From the NCBI GenBank assembly GCA_027296205.1, contig JAPUJM010000211.1, positions 1-9,243 of the forward strand: a DNA stretch of 9,243 bases, written 5' to 3'. The notes under the pieces were generated by a model. That model was not told where the DNA came from and did not search any database. It saw nothing but the letters and a program-made list of their open reading frames with translations. This document shows positions 6,833 to 9,243 of this stretch, one piece after another (within the stretch, counting starts at the first letter, position 1; the number at the start of each line of letters is the position of its first letter). Source of the DNA: Actinomycetota bacterium (GTDB lineage: Bacteria > Actinomycetota > Acidimicrobiia > Spongiisociales > ZC4RG35). The position numbers and the translations under genes are program-made.

Positions 6833-7020
6833 GTCTATCCGGGCGATGACAGCCATACGCGCAACGTCGACGATGAGCAGACACCAATAGGTCCCTTCGG
6901 AGAGGCGGTGACCCTCGATTACACGTTCAAGGAGGTCATTTCACCCAATGCCGACACGCCCTACTTGTTCGCATTGGTGGACCTCCGGGCCGGACCGTGG
7001 TGCTGACAGTTCCTGAGGTC
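6833..7020 (+). pseudogene. DUF1254-domain relic, frameshifted and truncated
   Basis: The + strand reads GPFGEAVTLDYTFKEVISPN then ADTPYLFALVDLRAGP up to about 6997, then WC and a stop at 7004-7006. Moving to the next frame at 6997 continues VVLTVPEV. Joined, DLRAGP-VVLTVPEV with the preceding PNADTPY matches the conserved N-terminal block of DUF1254 proteins (PN-x-DT-x-Y ... DL-x-x-x-P-VVL-x-VP). Loss of one base near 6995-6998 (CCGTGG where CCGGTGG would be in frame) explains the break. After about 7020 similarity stops. A full DUF1254 protein is several hundred residues, so only about 60 remain, and no start codon with a ribosome site is visible. It is a dead remnant, probably left by deletion or rearrangement. 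Confidence 0.65.
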
Positions 7021-7086
7021 AAATCAGCCGCCGGTGGCAGGCAGCGCTCATGGACGGCGATGGGTGTGGAGTTGCGGGTGGCGTGG

Positions 7087-7112
7087 GGGAGTAGGCTCCC
7101 GTTCCCGCCTAC
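7087..7112 (+). promoter_or_regulatory. Mutually exclusive hairpins before the VOC ribosome site
   Basis: GGGAG-TAGG-CTCCC (7087-7100) and GTAGGC (7091-7096) with GCCTAC (7107-7112) cannot form together. The second ends directly before the AGGAG ribosome site at 7113-7117. A leader switch is possible, but with such short stems it may be incidental. Confidence 0.2.
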
Positions 7113-7125
7113 AGGAGATCAGATC

Positions 7126-7551
7126 GTGGAAGACATGGAGTTCCCTGCGCCTTCGGAGGGGATCATCCTCACTCATTTTGTTGTTTCAGCTGACGTTGCT
7201 GCTTCTCGGGATTTCTATGCAGGTGTCCTTGGGGGTGTGACGGTGATGGAGGGTGGGCCGACGATCGTCAAGCTGGCCAATAGTTGGATCATCATCAATG
7301 AGGGAGGCGGACCCACCGAGGACAAGCCTGAGGTGATACTCGATGTGCCGGCTGAGCCCGATCAGGTGAGTGCTTTCCTGAACATCCGTGTCGCTGATAT
7401 TCAGCAGGTGTACGACGAGTGGTCAGCAAAAGGAGCGACGTTCCTGACGCCTCCCCTCGACCGGGGCCCCGAGATCCGCTGCTACATGCGTGATCCGGAC
7501 GGCCACCTCATCGAGGTTGGCCAGGCCACCGGTATCCTGGGATCAGACTGA
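7126..7551 (+). CDS. VOC-superfamily (glyoxalase/bleomycin resistance fold) protein
   Basis: 141 residues from GTG 7126; AGGAG at 7113-7117 gives an 8-nt spacing, whereas ATG 7135 would be 17 nt away. The frame is open back to 6997, but that part belongs to the DUF1254 scar. Two beta-alpha-beta-beta-beta modules are visible. The first runs from ILTHFVVSADVAASRDFY (14-31) to SWIIIN (53-58); the second from VSAFLNIRVADIQQVYDEW (81-99) to RDPDGHLIEVGQ (122-133). Of the usual four metal-ligand positions, His17 and Glu130 are present. The second-module position usually held by His is Phe84, and no clear ligand is seen in WIIIN, so it is unlikely to be a standard glyoxalase I. Members include dioxygenases, epimerases and antibiotic-binding proteins; the substrate is unknown. 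Confidence 0.82.
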   Translation: MEDMEFPAPSEGIILTHFVVSADVAASRDFYAGVLGGVTVMEGGPTIVKLANSWIIINEGGGPTEDKPEVILDVPAEPDQVSAFLNIRVADIQQVYDEWSAKGATFLTPPLDRGPEIRCYMRDPDGHLIEVGQATGILGSD

Positions 7552-7650
7552 CTGGTACCAAGCTCGGATTCTGAAAGAGAACCTTGGGGATCTCCTCCGT
7601 GGTACCGGCTGCGTCGTCGCTGTCATCCGTCGCCGACCTAGGGTGAGATC

Positions 7651-8466
7651 GTGACGGATCAAGCTGCCAAAGCCGCCCACTTCCTCGAGCTCCACCACCG
7701 TGACACGCCCTTGCTGCTTCCGAACCCGTGGGATCCGGGTTCCGCCAGGCTCTTCGCATCGATCGGCTTCGAGGCGCTCGCTACGACAAGCTCAGGGCAC
7801 TCGGCAGCACTCGGCCGTCTTGATGGAGGTGTGACGAGAGAGGAGGCGCTCGGGCACGCCGGCATCCTCGTGGCGGCCACCCCTCTCCCGGTGAGTGCGG
7901 ACCTCGAGAACGGGTTTGCCGATGAGCCCGCCGGCGTTGCCGAGACTGTGCGGCTGGCGATCGAGCAAGGATTGGCTGGTTGCTCGGTGGAGGATTTCAG
8001 CGGTCGGGACAACCAACCGATTTACGATGCCGGGCTCGCCGCTGACCGGGTTGCTGCGGCGGCCGAGACTGCTCACGCCGGGCCAGTCCACCTGGTGCTC
8101 ACTGCTCGTGCCGAGAACCATCTCCACAATCATCCCGATCTGGGCGACACCATCACACGGTTGCAGACATTTCAAGAGAAGGGAGCAGATGTCCTCTACG
8201 CACCGGGGCTGACCGAGATGGACGACATTCGTGCTGTGGTGGAGTCTGTCGATCTACCCGTCAACGTACTGGCATTGCCCGGGGCTCCCCGCGTCTCGGA
8301 ATTGGCCGAAGTCGGTGTCAAGCGGATTTCGGTGGGCGGACTGTTCAGCCTCGTCGCCCTGGGGGCCGTCGCCGAGGCCGCCGGCGAGTTCCTCAACGAG
8401 GGAACATACCGCTTTTGGAAAACCGCCGCAGCCGGCGCCGCGGCTCGCGACGCCGCCTTTTCTTGA
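7651..8466 (+). CDS. Isocitrate lyase/PEP mutase superfamily protein
   Basis: 271 residues from GTG 7651; a purine-rich GGGTGAG lies just upstream and no better start is in frame. The (beta/alpha)8 lyase motifs appear in order: PNPWDPGSARL (24-34), TSSGHSAALG (46-55), the metal-binding strand SADLENGFA (82-90, Asp84 and Glu86), GCSVEDFSG (110-118, Glu114) and TARAENHL (151-158, with Arg153). LFSLVALGAVAEAA follows at 232-245. The family cleaves or forms C-C or C-P bonds of 2-oxo or phosphono acids with Mg2+ (2-methylisocitrate lyase, oxaloacetate decarboxylase, phosphonopyruvate hydrolase). The lyase catalytic Cys motif KKCGH is absent: the corresponding loop reads GRDNQ, so true isocitrate or methylisocitrate lyase activity is unlikely. 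An uncharacterised oxaloacetate-decarboxylase-like or PEP mutase-like enzyme fits better. It follows the VOC gene by 99 nt and ends at a strong terminator. Confidence 0.87.
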   Translation: MTDQAAKAAHFLELHHRDTPLLLPNPWDPGSARLFASIGFEALATTSSGHSAALGRLDGGVTREEALGHAGILVAATPLPVSADLENGFADEPAGVAETVRLAIEQGLAGCSVEDFSGRDNQPIYDAGLAADRVAAAAETAHAGPVHLVLTARAENHLHNHPDLGDTITRLQTFQEKGADVLYAPGLTEMDDIRAVVESVDLPVNVLALPGAPRVSELAEVGVKRISVGGLFSLVALGAVAEAAGEFLNEGTYRFWKTAAAGAAARDAAFS

Positions 8467-8519
8467 CCTGCGAATTGGTGCACCCGCCACTCTCCGCTCA
8501 GCCAAGTTTGGTCAGACGA

Positions 8520-8546
8520 AAACCCCCAGCCTCAAGCTGGGGGTTT
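8520..8546. terminator. Strong intrinsic terminator, probably bidirectional
   Basis: AAACCCCCAGC (8520-8530), loop CTCAA, GCTGGGGGTTT (8536-8546): a perfect 11-bp GC-rich stem followed by TTTCTGATT on the + strand. On the - strand it ends in TTTTCGTC. It lies 53 nt after the lyase-family gene and about 145 nt past the stop of the RHH gene arriving from the right, so it can serve both. Confidence 0.9.
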
Positions 8547-8691
8547 CTGATTGTGTAGGCAGTTTTGGGGTCATGCCCGGGACTGTGATCTGCAGCCGTC
8601 GGAACAGTGGGCTACACGGGGAATGGTGAATCTCTTCATTTCGCTCTCCTTTCCATTGGTCTGGTCACAGATTCGAAGGTTGGCTGGGAAT

Positions 8692-9126
8692 CTAGTTGGT
8701 GGTGTCGGGTATGTTCCCGATCACCTGTCTCGCTTGTTCTTCAAGCCGCTGTTTGGCCTGACCGACGTCTTCGAGGGCCTCGCGGAGCTGGTCGAGCTCT
8801 CCGGATCGAACCTTGATCCCTTCCCGGATGAAAAGTGCGGCGGCCTCGGAGCGGCTCTTGACGGCGTCCGTCTCGACCCAGGCGTCGAGGCTCCGGGCCG
8901 TCTCCTCGTCGACACGAACCATGACCACCTGGTCGCGCGGTGAGCGGGCCATCTCCTCGACGGTCTGCTTCAGGCCCGGGGTGACGCAGACCACCTTGAA
9001 GGGTGCGTCTTCGGCGCCGCCGGCGCAGATCTGCTCCAGATCGATTCCCTGCTTTTGGAGCTGCTCCTGAATCGTCTCCCACAACCCCGCGAAGACGCCA
9101 GAGGGCTCGCAACACTTGTCCGCCAC
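8692..9126 (-). CDS. Ribbon-helix-helix protein with cysteine-bearing N-terminal extension and coiled-coil tail
   Basis: 144 residues from GTG 9126, set by a perfect AAGGAGGT ribosome site 5 nt upstream. Residues about 65-105 form a ribbon-helix-helix (CopG/Arc-type) DNA-binding domain: the strand QVVMVRVDEET, helix ARSLDAWVETDAV, turn KSRSEAAALFIREGIKVR. Unusually, it is not at the N-terminus. About 64 residues precede it with Cys5, Cys6, Cys34 and Cys47 and an amphipathic helix (WETIQEQLQKQGIDLEQI). After it, ELDQLREALEDVGQAKQRLEEQ (110-131) has heptad-like spacing and probably forms a coiled coil. The promoter carries overlapping GTAAT/ATTAC half-sites, which suggests autorepression. The adjacent Cys pair plus two more Cys could sense metal or redox state, but this is inference. 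An antitoxin is an alternative; no toxin gene is seen on the downstream side. Confidence 0.78.
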   Translation of the reverse strand: MADKCCEPSGVFAGLWETIQEQLQKQGIDLEQICAGGAEDAPFKVVCVTPGLKQTVEEMARSPRDQVVMVRVDEETARSLDAWVETDAVKSRSEAAALFIREGIKVRSGELDQLREALEDVGQAKQRLEEQARQVIGNIPDTTN

Positions 9127-9155
9127 TTGATACCTCCTTACACATATAACGTAAT
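9127..9155 (+). promoter_or_regulatory. Possible divergent + strand promoter
   Basis: TTGATA (9127-9132), 17 nt, CGTAAT (9150-9155) reads as a promoter for the + strand and would drive the possible gene at 9198. It overlaps the RHH ribosome site and the GTAAT palindrome. The -10 match is only partial. Confidence 0.25.
9132..9139 (-). promoter_or_regulatory. Consensus ribosome binding site of the RHH gene
   Basis: AAGGAGGT on the - strand, 5 nt before GTG 9124-9126. This full anti-Shine-Dalgarno match decides a GTG start that would otherwise be easy to miss. Confidence 0.85.
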
Positions 9156-9170
9156 GATATTACACATTAC
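9151..9170. promoter_or_regulatory. GTAAT/ATTAC operator-like repeats
   Basis: GTAAT (9151-9155) and ATTAC (9159-9163) form a perfect 5-3-5 palindrome. A third half-site, ATTAC, lies at 9166-9170. TTACACAT also occurs twice, at 9138-9145 and 9160-9167, a 22-bp period or about two helical turns. The palindrome covers the -10 of the RHH promoter, as expected for an autorepressor of the ribbon-helix-helix class, which binds short half-sites cooperatively. Confidence 0.55.
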
Positions 9171-9185
9171 AGAGACTGGAGTCAA
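9157..9185 (-). promoter_or_regulatory. Near-consensus sigma-70-type promoter of the RHH gene
   Basis: On the - strand, TTGACT (9185 to 9180), exactly 17 nt, TAATAT (9162 to 9157). Five of six bases match the -35 consensus and four of six match the -10 (TATAAT), with ideal spacing. Transcription would start near 9150, giving a leader of about 25 nt before GTG 9126. Confidence 0.75.
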
Positions 9186-9197
9186 GGCGGAGGCAGC

Positions 9198-9243
9198 GTG
9201 AAGTTGATGCACGTGCAGCGGGGTCGGCGTGGCCGCCGGCGTC
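9198..9243 (+). CDS. Possible start of a divergent gene, truncated by the window edge
   Basis: GTG 9198 follows GGAGG (9189-9193) by 4 nt, and the frame stays open to the end, reading MKLMHVQRGRRGRRR. ATG 9206 is an alternative 12 nt from the same site. The fragment is basic and too short to assign. Its placement across a shared control region from the RHH gene makes it a natural candidate target of that regulator. Confidence 0.3.
   Translation, partial: MKLMHVQRGRRGRRR

Larger units (their letters stand above)
6739..7125. other. Gap without an intact gene between the beta-helix and VOC genes
   Basis: No complete gene fits. The middle holds a decayed DUF1254 fragment (separate entry). The left part is the upstream region of the beta-helix gene, where I see no convincing -10/-35 pair. 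The right part contains alternative hairpins before the VOC ribosome site. Confidence 0.5.

Noticed and set aside
7556..7608. Two GGTACC sites flanking the VOC-lyase gap
   Set aside because: GGTACC is self-palindromic and six bases long, and the flanks do not match beyond it; no element ends or duplication are visible.
8551..8943. + strand frame opposite the RHH gene
   Set aside because: No ribosome site or domain; it runs antisense through the RHH coding region, which has a strong promoter, ribosome site and domain.

Overview
The window is about 9.2 kb of moderately GC-rich bacterial chromosome. The egtB-egtC-egtD order, the frequent GTG starts, the DHA2 efflux/TetR/SDR block and the codon use fit a high-GC actinobacterium (Actinomycetota, possibly an Acidimicrobiia-like lineage). 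The lineage is an inference; no rRNA or other marker gene is present.

Layout. (1) 1-2018, + strand: the 3' end of egtB, then egtC and egtD. These are the hercynine/ergothioneine genes, packed with a 0-nt junction and a 4-nt ATGA overlap, so they are almost certainly one translationally coupled operon. The egtD 3' end runs into a stretch that looks like the antisense of a tRNA T-arm. (2) 2019-2226: a gap without a convincing gene, holding tRNA-like fragments and a possible terminator. (3) 2227-5683: a xenobiotic-response-type block. A TetR-family regulator and a short-chain dehydrogenase lie on the - strand, and a DHA2-type 14-helix MFS exporter lies divergently on the + strand. The exporter and the dehydrogenase carry the same two-box element upstream (GGAATAGAC, 16 nt, TTGTACCC), in the same orientation relative to each gene. 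It is the best candidate for a shared control site. (4) 5684-6738: a convergent gap, then a - strand gene for a membrane-anchored parallel beta-helix protein. (5) 6739-7125: a gap holding a frameshifted, truncated DUF1254 relic. (6) 7126-8466, + strand: a VOC/glyoxalase-fold protein and an isocitrate lyase/PEP mutase superfamily protein, followed by a textbook bidirectional terminator. (7) 8692-9243: a - strand ribbon-helix-helix protein with a cysteine-bearing N-terminal extension. Its near-consensus promoter is overlaid by a GTAAT/ATTAC palindrome, and a possible divergent gene starts at the right edge.

The genes do not form one pathway. The ergothioneine operon makes the thiol-histidine antioxidant. 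The TetR/SDR/MFS block looks like a separately regulated detoxification or efflux module. The right half is a patchwork of single genes with a pseudogene scar, as expected of a region that has undergone rearrangement. All calls come from reading motifs in the sequence; no database search was run.
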